64,000 nucleotides of DNA, taken from NCBI GenBank assembly GCA_963555705.1, contig OY743170.1:29339362-29403361 (forward strand), read 5' to 3'. The stretch is from Ligustrum vulgare. Taxonomy: Eukaryota > Streptophyta > Magnoliopsida > Lamiales > Oleaceae. Below are positions 24,861 to 34,621 of the stretch, one piece after another (position 1 is the stretch's first letter; the number at the start of each line of letters is the position of its first letter). The notes under the pieces were generated by a model, which saw only the letters and a list, made by a program, of their open reading frames with translations, was not told the origin of the DNA and ran no database searches. A program made the position numbers and the translations under genes.

Positions 24861-25361
24861 TCTAGCATGTCCCAGTAGAATAATCGGTGGTTAGTGACCA
24901 ATTCGAGTGCTCATCCTTTCTGATTTCACTCTCTTTCTCGTTCTCTTCATCCATATAGAGAAAGGCATTTACCAAGTCAAAATCTTCCTGAAACACTTTG
25001 GGGCCCAACGTAGATGAATTATCAACAATTGAAGGATTTTCCAGTTCAGAGTAAGAACCCGTGTGTTGATCCAGGGCTTGCCCGTCTCAGGTTTTGGCGG
25101 AATCAAAATAACTTGGAAGTGGGATTCCGGGAGAATTATTTTCCATGAAAGTTTGGTTAACGAAATGGAGAAGAATTAAACCAAAATTTGTTGAGAGCCA
25201 AATGTTTAGGAGATGACACAAATTCTTCATTTAGAGATTTCGAATCTCCATGAGTCTCAGAAGACTGCGAGCTCAAATGAAGTGAAGCAGACGGAGTTAC
25301 ATATGTTGATGCAGACGGAGTTACATTTGTTGACACACTGCCTAGAGGGGAATCATGCTTT
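24861..25361 (-). pseudogene. Downstream part of an unrecognised acquired reading frame
   Basis: On the minus strand, a Ser/Thr-rich frame (motifs SASTYVTPSASLHLSSQSSE, SKSLNEEFVSSP) runs from 25361 to about 25165. After a frame change it becomes acidic (EDFDLVNAFLYMDEENEKES, about 24950-25000). It continues the frame at 26213-26345 exactly if the inserted LTR and one copy of its duplication are removed. It is not a gag or pol domain that I know. The composition suggests a disordered host protein segment. Confidence 0.6.
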
Positions 25362-25366
25362 GGATA

Positions 25367-26207
25367 TGATATGATTCGGACCAGGCATCGAAGGGCGAAG
25401 TCGAGCCATCGAAAATATGACAGTGATTTAATTGCAAAACGGAGTAAGTTTCATATTGGAGTCGAGCCGAACCAAAGGCGCAAAGTTTGATGACCAGAAG
25501 CTTCATTACGGCCGTAAAGAATAATCCTCACGGACGTAACTCCGCCTTGGGTTTAAATGAAGAATTACAGAATTTCATAGTTACGGCCGTAACAAATATG
25601 GTCACGGCCGTAAATGAGTTCATCACGGCCATAAATCTGATTTTTTCAGATTTCATGTTTTTTTTTTTTTTTTCCGTTTTTAAGTTATTTGCCTATTTTA
25701 GTAATTTAGTTTAATTAGAATTCTATTTTGAGCCCAATTAGCGGCTGGGTTATTTTTCTTTTTATATTCATTTCCATGATTGTAAAAGACAGTTTAGTTT
25801 TGAGATTATTGAATTTAAGTTGAGAAAGTTTTCTCCAATTGAAAGGTTGAGGAGTCCCTTTTGTGTTCTTCGAGAACAAATCCAACTTATCAAATATTGC
25901 GACATATTTGTGGCATTGAACTTATCGAATATTCATGAGAATATTTGTGGCATTTCCAATTAGAATCTTATCAAGGAAATTGACAAGTCCTTGTGGTGTT
26001 TCGAAAACCTTGGATATCGATTTTGCCTCGTCAATTTCTTGCTTCGTAAATCTTGGGTCAAGGTCCTATCATCAATTTTATCTTTCCAGTATTTTAATTC
26101 TTGTGTTCTTGTTTATTTTTTGTGTTTGATCTGATCTAGATCTTTCCTAGGTTTTAATTGTGTTATTTCCGCGTGTTTATCGAGATTCCCCGATTGGGAT
26201 CTCATCA
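25367..26207 (+). mobile_element. Solo LTR, 841 bp, with GGATA target duplication
   Basis: Starts TGATATGATTCGG and ends GATCTCATCA. GGATA is present at both 25362-25366 and 26208-26212. The structure fits an LTR read rightwards: palindromes at 25506-25613, TTTATATTCA box at 25761-25770, then U/R-like pyrimidine-rich sequence. It interrupts an open frame that is continuous on either side. No second LTR or interior remains, so it arose by LTR-LTR recombination. Confidence 0.88.
25506..25632. promoter_or_regulatory. Cluster of ACGGCCGTAA palindromes upstream of TATA box
   Basis: TTACGGCCGTAA at 25506-25517 and 25581-25592 (both perfect 12-mer palindromes), TCACGGCCGTAA at 25602-25613, plus the mutated copies CACGGACGTAA (about 25530) and CACGGCCATAA (about 25624). 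They lie 130-255 bases before the TATA-like box. A transcription-factor site array is the simplest reading; unproven. Confidence 0.55.
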
Positions 26208-26212
26208 GGATA

Positions 26213-26345
26213 TGGTGTCAAACTAATGTAGCCTGTTAAGAAGCTTTCTTCAAGTTGAACACCCCCTGAGCTCATGTTATTTTCAGTTCCAGAGTTGACC
26301 GTGCTTTCAGAATTATGGGAGTCATCCAAATCAGTACTTGGGATA
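26213..26345 (-). pseudogene. Upstream part of the unrecognised acquired frame
   Basis: The minus-strand frame follows the carboxypeptidase-like part almost directly. It carries STDLDDSHNSESTVNSG and EESFLTGYISLTPYP, and is low in hydrophobics. No known domain. It joins in frame to 25361 when the solo LTR is removed. Confidence 0.6.
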
Positions 26346-26965
26346 CCAGAAGTACTCAGCTCTCGAATTCCGTTTAGTGCCAAAAATCTAGAAGTGGATT
26401 TCCTAGTGTAATTCCTTTTAGATTGAACATCTTTTTCTTTTCATTGAATTTGATCATTAGTTCGGCAAGTTGAGGTAAATGGTGACCAGCGTAAGTTTCC
26501 CCGGTTATAAACAAGGGACTATGAGCATACTGGGGAAATTTAAGGAACCATTGTCACATGAAAAACATATTATCTCTGACGGTAATCTTATTATTCACAG
26601 CCTCGTATTCTGATATATTAGTTGAGTAAGAGAACCTAACTCCAATTGGTGCATCCAAATACAACATGTTTGCTTCTCTATTCCAGCTATACTTATTTCT
26701 ATCAAGAACTTGTCTATTTGGTCTTAAAGTTCCATTTTCAGAAAATGCCCCAAGTCCAATAAAAGAGCAGCCAGTCCTCCATTCAGCCATAAGACTAGAG
26801 GCTTTGAAGAAGGATCCTTTTCTGCCTCAACAAAATAGTAAAATAGTGCTCTTTGTTTTTTGTCATCAACTGTAACCTAACCTGATTTATATAAACTTCC
26901 AGAATACCGAAGAAGTCTTCAATGTTACAAACTGTAATTTCCTTTCTTTGACGAGTGATTACCCT
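26346..26965 (-). pseudogene. Serine carboxypeptidase-like (SCPL, S10 family) gene fragment
   Basis: The minus strand encodes the central part of a plant SCPL protein. Landmarks in order: a VTVDD and LVLW...NGG-type start near 26870-26790, [31 protein letters not shown] (26640-26690), NNKITVRDN, WFLKFPQYAHSPLFITGET then YAG (the ESYAG-type catalytic Ser region, about 26490-26530; here the motif reads GETYAG, so the serine position is Thr), HLPQLAELM and LKGITLGNPLLDF. S10 enzymes cleave C-terminal residues or act as acyltransferases. It has frameshifts and a stop (about 26554). About 200 codons run without an intron-like gap. The C-terminal Asp/His part is missing. Confidence 0.85.
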
Positions 26966-27890
26966 TGATAAGTAGCTGGGGTTCTCTGCAAAAAGATTGA
27001 TGTTCTGCTTCTCGAAAAAAATAGTGGAGCTTTTGAATGGTGACACCACTGACTGAGGGGAATCCATGGAGATCTTAGAAATTAACCTCTGTCCTAGCAT
27101 CTTTAGTTTTTGGATGAGATGGCTAAAGAAGCTTAATCACATGAGTACTATCAGAAAACACGTCCCTAACTTGGAATTTCTACTCTCCTCGAAAAAATTC
27201 TAGCACCAAAGACCTCTCCTCTCTTTACCACGTCTTCTCTCTCTCCCCTCACAGAAACAAAAAATTTCTAAGAGCGATGATAAGGTTTCAAAGACGGGGG
27301 AGAAAAGGGGGAAAGGAAATTGGGTCTTCATTGCATTCTTGATGGCGATCTTCGAGTGAGTCCTCCTTGTAAGACAGGGATCGTATGGGATCATGGAAGA
27401 GTGCCTCTTTCCCCCAATTTTGGTGACATTTGTCTAGATGAGTGCTCGTTACTGCGTTCGTCGGAAGTTTACTGACTTACAGCAGCTGGCAGTGAGTCAT
27501 CTTCTTCGACGGGAAGACCTTGGGGAAAAATGGTTTTCTCCCATTCCCCTACAAGCATTTCTTTAGGCCACTAAATAATTGTGGCTAAGATTCATGAGTC
27601 CACCAAGAATAATTCCGTGGTGGCCATCGAGACTTGGAGCGATGCGGCGGTGAAGACAAACTCTACGATTTGAAGAGGATGACTAGGCAACTTTGTGGAT
27701 TGGAGGAAGTTTTGGCAATTAAAAAGTGTAGGGGTAAATTTCAACATTTATAGTCATCTATATGCTCTCTCTTGTACATGTAATTGGACTGTATGAAAGA
27801 TAGAGATGGAGACATGTCCTATAGTCGGAATTTTTTGAGTTTTTATTTATTTTGAAATCGATCTTTGGACAACATGATTTTTTGATCGAC
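26966..27890 (-). other. 5' leader of the gene-carrying element
   Basis: Between the PBS and the SCPL part. A minus-strand frame continues the SCPL frame upstream to 27100 (…SMDSPQSVVSPFKSS…) but does not resemble an SCPL signal peptide. The rest, 27100-27890, shows nothing recognisable and no gag. Confidence 0.45.
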
Positions 27891-27908
27891 TTCCCACAGA
27901 CGGCGCCA
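27891..27908 (-). other. Primer-binding site of the gene-carrying element
   Basis: The minus strand reads TGGCGCCGTCTGTGGGAA, two bases after the LTR end. The first nine bases fit the 3' end complement of Asp tRNA. This PBS type is seen in Tat-like elements. Confidence 0.82.
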
Positions 27909-27910
27909 TT

Positions 27911-29490
27911 TGTTTCGATAATTTTCTGACCTTGACGTGGTAAGACCAAAAGTTGATATTTTGTTGGAGATGATGATCCAGACTTCGGGGAAACCTGCAA
28001 AAAAGGCAACGAGGGATACCCTCGTCGCACCTTTAGTGTAAGAATTAGTATTCTGTAGAAGGGGGAAATAATAGAGAAAGAGTATTCAAGAGCTTATGAA
28101 AAATATGAATATTTTTGTATGTAATTATAAATGAAGGAGACCTATTTATAAGAATCAGAATAAGTCTCCCTATTCTAGTAGGATCAAGTGAATTGGATTC
28201 TCTTTTAGGTAAAGAGAATTTAATTATATCATTAAAGACAATTTAATTACATCATTATCTTGAGTTTCTAGGATGTAAGGTCCAAGACATAGCCCATTAA
28301 TGTGTTTTAGGATTATATCCAGCACATTACAAGATCATGGCCCTTTACGAATAAATGGACCCATATGCCGGGCTTACCCTATGATTATCAAGAGACAGGT
28401 TGGTCAATGAGGTCGGGCTTGCCGAAAAAGAATAGGTTGGCCATGTTCATGACCTTGATATCAATCATTTATTAAAATTGTGCTTTCTACATAGCTCGAG
28501 ATTTATTCTGATATTTGTAAATGAGATTGGTCCAAAGTGTGACCTTGGGCCATAGAAGAGATCGGCCCAAAGTATGACCTTGGGCCTCAAACATAAATGT
28601 AAAAAGTAAGGTGGCGTTCTGTTTGTATTTTATTTTGTATTTTCATTTTCGAAAATGTTTTGTGTTTCCTGTTTTTATTTTTGTTTTCAAATTTGCTAAA
28701 AACGCGTTTGTTTGTCATTTCTGAAAATTGTTTTTGAAAATGAAAAACTGAAAAACACGTTCTGTTTGAAATTTTGCAGAATACTACTTAAATATTTTTG
28801 ATTAATTTGCTTGCAGAAAACTACTGACTCAAACTTAAATTTCCCTTTACAATACACTGAAAACATGGTTACATGTAACACACTAATGTGAGCATTAAGA
28901 GTTTATATTAACACAACTTAGTCAAGTTCGGGATTTGAGGAAATTCTAGTTCTATTAAAATCCAGAAAATGCAAGTTCATTCAAAACCATCAGAACCTAT
29001 TTATCAAGTTATTTTTTGAAATATAATAACAAGATTTTTCTCTTAATTTTTTTTTTTTGTAATGTTGATATTAAATTCAATAAAACTTTATTTAAGCTTA
29101 ATTCCAAGTTAGGATAATTTTCTTAAAAAAACTTTATTTAGGCTTAAAAAAATAAAAAAAATCCCAAAATGCGTTTTCCGCGTTTTGAACATTTTTTATT
29201 GAAATACACAAAAAAGCCCAAAACTTCAAATAAAAAAATCCCAAAATGCGTTTTTAGCGTTTTGAACATTTTTTGTTGAAATACACAAAAAAAAGCCCAA
29301 AACGAGGTTTTGGGCGTTTTGTGTTTTGTGTACAATTTTTTTTTTTGTTTTCCAAAATGCACTTTCGAAAATGGTAAAGAGAACGCGTTTTTAGTGTTTT
29401 CGAAAATAAAAATAGAAAACGACCTCGAAACAACAAAGAGAACAGGACCTAATATTCTGATAATGGAATGACCAAGAAATATACCAATCA
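27911..29490 (-). repeat. 5' LTR of the gene-carrying element, interrupted by a MITE
   Basis: About 737 bp of LTR without the 840-bp MITE and its duplication. Colinear with 19727-20483. Confidence 0.88.
28610..29449. mobile_element. Tourist-like (PIF/Harbinger) MITE, 840 bp
   Basis: Left end GGTGGCGTTCTGTTTGT and right end (reversed) GGTCCTGTTCTCTTTGT, flanked by TAA at 28607-28609 and 29450-29452. The empty site is visible in the other LTR (20440-20460). Three-base TAA duplications and GGNCCTGTT ends are typical of Tourist. The interior holds a tandem ~90-base duplication (about 29155-29300) with CCCAAAATGCGTTTT. No transposase. Confidence 0.85.
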
Positions 29491-29564
29491 CAAATATTCT
29501 AAAATTATAACAATAAATCATACTTTTAGGATATAAATAAGTGTATAAAATATGCTTATTAACA
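29491..29564 (-). mobile_element. Right piece of Athila 3' LTR
   Basis: The LTR begins (minus strand) TGTTAATAAGCATATTTTAT at 29564 and runs into the CAAAT duplication. Confidence 0.7.
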
Positions 29565-30440
29565 CCCTCAAACTAAAACGACTGATCGTCCTTGAACAAA
29601 TTAAAACTAAATTATAAACAAAAATGCAAATAACAAATATTTTTGTTTGGTCAACTTGTTTACAATGAGCCTCAAAAGTTCAGATCAACATTACACTTTA
29701 GAAGAGAAAGATGAATAACATAAAAAAATATTTTCATTTATTCAATACTCGACTTTACTGTGTGTATGTGAATAACCCAAAATCAAATACAAATTTATGT
29801 AGAAACATATTTGACATTGTGTGGCTAATCATGCATAAATAAACCCAAATCACATGTGGTCAATCAATGATTTTCTTTTGATTTCTCTCACAACTCTCGT
29901 GGAGGATCACAACTTTACTACTTTTCTCTCATATCCCGAGGTCTTTTGCTATTTATGTAGTTTCTAAATATTCATATACTCCATGTTCTCCACAAAGCAG
30001 TTAGGATTAGATAAGCATGCATAAAAAATCAAAGGTAATTAATTCTCAATTCCAAACCCAAGTATTTGAAATTTCAATCAACTAAGCTTGCACCATGCAT
30101 TTTTATTTTAAATGGATGACTTTTTATTTTTATGTCCTTGTCTTTTTCCCATCTTTGTGCAATAATTTTCTCATTTGCTTTCTATGTGACAACTGTAGTG
30201 AGTTTGAGTTGATGACTCCTAATCCAGATGACTTTAGGGCACCAAATTCAAAGAATCCTTAAACATTTAATAATCCAAGTCACAAAGACGACAAAGAAAA
30301 TCTAAAAATATTTTAGTGTCTTATGTGTAAGTCCCCTCTAGCTTAAGCTTTCTAATTGACCCATATAACAAACTTTGGGATGATAACTCTCAATTCAAAT
30401 GAATTTAGTTTAATCACCCCATTAAAGAAGTAGTTGAACA
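29565..30440 (-). mobile_element. Athila 3' spacer and polypurine tract
   Basis: The minus strand ends with TTTAGTTTGAGGGTG just before the LTR, preceded by TTGTTCAAGGACGA, as in the other Athila copies. The paired conserved boxes are at about 30185-30250 and 30350-30415. Coding sequence expected to the right is missing: within 40 bases the spacer meets a PBS, so gag-pol was deleted or two elements recombined. Confidence 0.75.
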
Positions 30441-30456
30441 AAGGCTTAAACTACAA

Positions 30457-30471
30457 TTCCCGACAATGGCA
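30457..30471 (-). other. Athila primer-binding site
   Basis: The minus strand reads TGCCATTGTCGGGAA, a mutated TGGCGCCGTTGCCGGGGA-type site (Asp tRNA), eight to nine bases after the LTR end as at 44638-44655. Confidence 0.7.
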
Positions 30472-30480
30472 TTAAAAACT

Positions 30481-31064
30481 TGTTGTTGACCGTGACTGTA
30501 CGAATCACACAAGTAATATAGTGAATTTTTAAATCCAGATATCGTATCCATGGGGATTGAGTAAATTATATTTTAGATTATTGATCTTAACCAGAATTGA
30601 GGAAGCTTGAATTGGGAATCTTGTATTAAAACTAAGAGCTTGTTTGGTAATGTGAAAATTTTCATCTAAACTTTTCAAAATCAATCTTAACCATCCATTC
30701 TTAGTCAAGCCCACATTTTTTTTACTTTTCAAACATTTTTAAACTACACATTCATCAAAAATAAAAATAAAACCACAAAAAATTCTAAAAATCATATTAC
30801 CAAATAGGCTCTAAGTTAACAATTAAACTAAAAGGAAAAAAAGATTTGATTTTTAAAAAATTGTAAGAAAAACAAGCTAGAATCAAGAATCCACTTTACT
30901 TCCATTGTTTATGCATTAATTTAAACATCTAACGATAATTCATGAGGTTTTGAAAATTCATATTTCTAAAATTGTTAAAACTCCCTCTCAGACAAGCAAT
31001 AACATATTTTCCTACACATGACCCGACTATATTTTTATGGCGAATGCGAATGCGAATGCGAATG
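30481..31064 (-). mobile_element. 3' part of an Athila 5' LTR, continued at 47718
   Basis: Ends (minus) GGTCAACAACA before the PBS. At 31064 it is cut by a Ty3/gypsy insertion and resumes at 47713-48679. Total LTR about 1.37 kb without the MITE and duplication. Just before the break is a (GCGAAT)4 microsatellite (about 31040-31064), whose last GAATG is the duplicated target. Confidence 0.8.
30636..30811. mobile_element. Tourist-like MITE, 176 bp
   Basis: Ends GAGCTTGTTTGGTAATGTGA and, reversed, GAGCCTATTTGGTAATATGA; TAA duplicated at 30633-30635 and 30812-30814. Confidence 0.88.
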
Positions 31065-31572
31065 TGTAACGCCCCGAATTTTTGTAAACTCAGGACATCT
31101 GTAGCGCCCCGAGTTCTGAATACCCGGTTCACCACGTCATCGTCTGATCTAATTTTTCAAATAATATTTTTGCGGAATAAATAATTGAAATTCATTTTTG
31201 GCAACATTAAATAAACTGTAATGGTCGATAAGATTGAAAACATTTATGAAACAATCTGAAATAGCAAATCGAACCATTAATTTTGTAAAGCAGTTGACAA
31301 TGTCATAATTTCTCAATAACTGAGATTCTCAAAATTATCTAATGTTGGAAATTACTGAAATCATTAAAGTAAGACATTTCAACCATTTAACGATTATTGC
31401 CACCCTCATCCATCACTTGCCACCATCTCCGAGATCTGCAAAACTGTTAAAATAACAGGTTGAGCATTTCGAATGAAATACTCAGTAGACTCGCGCATAA
31501 TAATCATTTAACGTTATAAATTAAAACACATAATCATGATATTCAAGTCTCAGGTGTCTAACGATCACCAGT

Positions 31573-31723
31573 ATTCTCATGAACATAAAGTTCAAGTTCT
31601 CATGCATTTAAGCAAGTAATTCTCATGAACATAAAGTTCAAGTTCTCATGCATTTAAGCAAGTAATTCTCATGAACATAAAGTTCAAGTTCTCATGCATT
31701 TAAGCAAGTAATTCTCATGAACA
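31573..31723. repeat. 46-bp tandem repeat, three full units plus a partial
   Basis: The unit contains ATTCTCATGAACATAAAGTT and CATGCATTTAAGCAAGTA. Copies are essentially identical, so a recent local expansion. Confidence 0.92.
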
Positions 31724-31934
31724 CAATCATACATGCTAAACTTATAAATCAAATAATTATTGATGCGCACTTTTGAAAAACGTAAATTTGTAGATAAGAG
31801 TCTACCTTAAATCTGACGAGTGTAAAGTTGAGCGGGAAACGACTTAACTCCTTTAAAATCTCCGTACGCTTCGTCTAGCCAATTAGAAGATCAAGTCGAA
31901 TTAGTCTTTTGAAATCTATAGTTTAAAATGATAT

Positions 31935-32220
31935 ATTACAATTTGGGGACTTAAATTGATGATTTGAAAGTTGATGGACTAAAATGAATAATTTGAAAGT
32001 TCAAGGACTAAAATGAATACTTTTGAAAGTTGAGGGACTACAATGTAAATTTTCCAAAAGTTGGGTCGAAGCTCAAATAAATATTACTATAAGGCTGAAA
32101 TAATAGATTTTAAAAATGAAGGGCTGATTAAAATTCATTTAAAAGCTAGAGGGCTGAAAGGATAAGTTTTAAAGCTGTATGGACTGATTTGAAACAATTT
32201 AAAACTTGGGGGCCGCGCTG
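31935..32220. repeat. Degenerate ~35-base repeats (AAGTTGAGGGACTAAAATG-like)
   Basis: About eight irregular units inside the solo LTR; same theme as at 13265-13570. Confidence 0.7.
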
Positions 32221-32748
32221 CAATTTCAGAAAGTTTGAAATTATACAATTACATATATACCTATACTATACACATCTCTCTCTCAAGGAAGAGGCAGAGG
32301 CGACGGAGCGAGCGCGGGGCCGGAGGATTCAGCCGGCGATGTGCCGGCGCAACGTCGCCGGCAGGCGGCGGTGAGCGACGGAAAAAGAGGAGGTGCGGTT
32401 TGAGGGATTGGGTGCGAAACCTAGGGCTAAACCGAAGTACAAAATCGCGATCTTCGGGGGTATAAGCCGGTCGAGGCAGTCGGCGTCGAGGTAAGTAATC
32501 AGGGTTCGTCTATTATGGGGTTTTGGGTTTGATTTTTGGGGTTGATTTGGTGCGGGTTTGGTGACTGGGTTGGAGAGGGCAGTGGAAGTGGTGGAGTTGG
32601 CCGATTGTATTTGGTGGTTGGAAACTTGGGTGGTTGTGTGGACGGTGATGGTCATGGTTGGTTTCTGATTGAGGTGGTGTTGATGGTGGATTGTCCGGTT
32701 GCATTTGGTGGGGTGCTGCGTGTGGTGGCAGTTGTGGTTTTTGGGTGG

Positions 32749-32786
<38 letters not shown>

Positions 32787-32787
32787 C
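32749..32787. repeat. (TGA)n microsatellite
   Basis: About 13 units of TGA/GAT. Confidence 0.95.
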
Positions 32788-33765
32788 TGAGGGAAATGGT
32801 TGTGGTTCAGCGTGTTTGGTGGTTCGATGGTGAACTTGGGGTTGCTGGAATGGGGCAGCTGCAAGGCTGAGACGGAGTTGGGAGGAGGCTGTTGCAATGG
32901 CTGGGATGGAGTCTGATTGGTGATGCTGGGAAGAGGCTGCAATGGAATTGGTTTGGAAATGGTGGGTTGGAGCTTGGGGCTGGGTGTTGGTGGTCAAGGT
33001 GATGATGATGAAGGTGAGGAAGGAGGTGGTAGTGATGACGGTTTGTAGTTGAGTTGCTGGACAGAATTGTGGTGACGGTGTTGGAGGTGCTTGGTTGCAG
33101 GCGGTTGGGGTTGATACTCGATGATGGTGAGGTTTGTGTGCGTATTTGGAATGAGGCAGAGTGGTGGTGCGTGGTGGGTGTTTTGGTTTGGATTGGCAGT
33201 GAGTTTGATGGTGTGAAGGAGGTTGGTCGTGGCATCGATTCTGGCTCGGTGAATGTGTTGCTGGGATCAGTATGAAGGTGGTGGGATGGCGATTGCTTGG
33301 TCGAGAGGTTGCTGGAATTGCTGAAAACTGAAGGGGGAGGGGATGTGTATAAAGAGGGTGTTGGGTGATGTGAAGAGTATGGGTTTAGGTTAGTGGGGGT
33401 TTGATAGGTATGGGGTGGAGTATGGGTTGGTGGGGTATGTTGGAAAATTTATGGGTTGATACACAAGAAACGGGAATCGAGAAATAATGCACGTGAATTC
33501 AACTGAATTTGGAAAATGAATTTGATAAGATGATCATAACACGATTCGGACTTAGAGACGATTTTGAAAGAAATAAAATAAATAAATAAAATGATATAAT
33601 TTTAGAAATTCGAAATTTATTTTAAAATCAAATTGACTTTACATTTCTCAACTTGGCTAGACGAACGCGTCGCGACGTTAACTTAAAATGGGTGAAATCG
33701 TAGCCGCACGATTTTCGAAACTTGGAAATAATTATTAAATTGCGTAAAAATTCTCGGGCGCTACA

Positions 33766-34042
33766 ACATCACTTCATCCATTAAAACTAACTTTCAAATA
33801 ATAATTTGTGCGGAAAAATAACTGCGATTCAATTTAAATAGTTTCATTCGAGAATTTAAACATTAAATAAATTCAAATTTTAACATAAATTGGACAGAGT
33901 AAATAGTTCTTAAAATTCTAAACAAAAACATATTTTAAAACTTGTTCAGTAGCCACCACCCCACGCTCTGTCGTCAACTCTGAAATCTGCAATTTGTAAG
34001 TTTAAAAATAGGGGTGAGCATTTTGTAGAAATACTCAGTAGG
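33766..34042 (-). mobile_element. Older Ty3/gypsy LTR piece
   Basis: Continues 31065-31099 across the solo LTR. Matches the solo LTR's left part (TTTCAAATAATA, GCGGAA, ATACTCAGTAGG). Joins integrase sequence directly at about 34042, so most of this LTR is deleted. Confidence 0.75.
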
Positions 34043-34621
34043 TTCTTCTCTCTACTATGCACATAGGTGCCTCTCTATAAGTCAAATCTTTCTAAACTGA
34101 AATACACTGATAATTCACCACATGATCAGGAACGTACATTCTTAACAGAGAAACATGAAAATATTGTGAACAACTGCAAGTTCTGGTGGCAAAGCCAAAT
34201 AATAAGTCACATTATCCACTTCTCTAGTATTTCAAATGGTCCGACAAAACAAGACCTAAATTTCTCTTCCTTGCCGAAGCAAAAGTACCCTTCATAGGAG
34301 TTACTTTCAAGGACACTTTCTCTCTGATCTCAAACATTAAGTCTCTTCTTTGATCGGCATAACTATCTGTCTATCTTGGGCAGCTTTAATTCGTACTCTG
34401 ATCTTTCTCAATAGCATCAACTGTTCTTCTCAATTAATACTGAACCCAATGATTTCTTCTCATTAACTTCATCCCACTCGATTGGCGATCAACATCGCCG
34501 TCCATACAAAGCTTCATAGGGTGCCATACCAAAGGTAGCTCGAAAATTATTTGTTGTAGGCAATCTCTACTGATAGAAAATGTATCTCTCAATTACCATT
34601 TGGGTCTAGAACACATGCCAA
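34043..34621 (-). pseudogene. Ty3/gypsy integrase C-terminal remnant
   Basis: Minus-strand words in order: ERYI and NNFRAT near 34570-34610, GMAPYEALYGRR-like codons near 34500-34540, IEWDEVNE, VSLKVTPMKGTF (about 34275-34320), FVGPFEILEK (GPF module, about 34215-34250), LALPPE or its shifted frame near 34180, and YVPDHVVNYQ (about 34100). These are the integrase catalytic-core end and GPY/F region of plant Ty3/gypsy elements; integrase joins element DNA to the chromosome. At least three frameshifts and several stops. Confidence 0.82.

Larger units (their letters stand above)
19727..29490 (-). mobile_element. Non-autonomous LTR retrotransposon carrying host-gene-like sequence
   Basis: Complete minus-strand element: 5' LTR (27911-29490, enlarged by a MITE), PBS (27891-27908), 7.4-kb interior, purine tract and 3' LTR (19727-20483). 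It is flanked by CAAAT on both sides. The LTRs begin TGATTGGTATA (TAATCGGTATA in the 3' copy) and end CCGAAACA. PBS type and tandem-repeat 3' region resemble Tat-lineage elements. No gag, protease, RT, RNase H or integrase is recognisable. The interior instead has a serine carboxypeptidase-like fragment, an unrecognised long frame and repeats. It must have moved with proteins from a relative. Confidence 0.85.
31100..33765 (-). mobile_element. Solo LTR (probable chromovirus, Tekay/Del-like), 2666 bp
   Basis: Termini TGTAGCGCCCCGAG and CTCGGGCGCTACA; perfect ACATC duplication at 31095-31099 and 33766-33770. Inserted 35 bases inside the older related LTR. Orientation is inferred from the likeness of its left ~400 bases to 33770-34042 (shared ATACTCAGTAG and AGATCTGCAA words). 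It contains a 46-bp triplicate, degenerate ~35-base repeats and (TGA)n. A 222-codon minus-strand frame at 32329-32997 is Ser/His/Pro low complexity and not called as a gene. Confidence 0.88.

Noticed and set aside
26177..27100. Functional serine carboxypeptidase gene
   Set aside because: It lacks N- and C-terminal parts, has frameshifts, a stop and a Thr at the catalytic-serine position, and lies inside an LTR element.
29144..29521. 125-codon Phe/Lys-rich minus-strand frame
   Set aside because: Translation of the AT-rich tandem duplication in the Tourist-like MITE; no coding signal.
31573..31723. 46-bp triplicate as a centromeric satellite
   Set aside because: Only three units, confined within a solo LTR; a local duplication is enough.
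32329..33235. Long overlapping open frames (222 and 142 codons) on the minus strand
   Set aside because: They are Ser/His/Thr/Pro low-complexity translations of GT/AC-rich LTR sequence, including a (TGA)n run, with frames open on several phases at once. No domain; inside a solo LTR.
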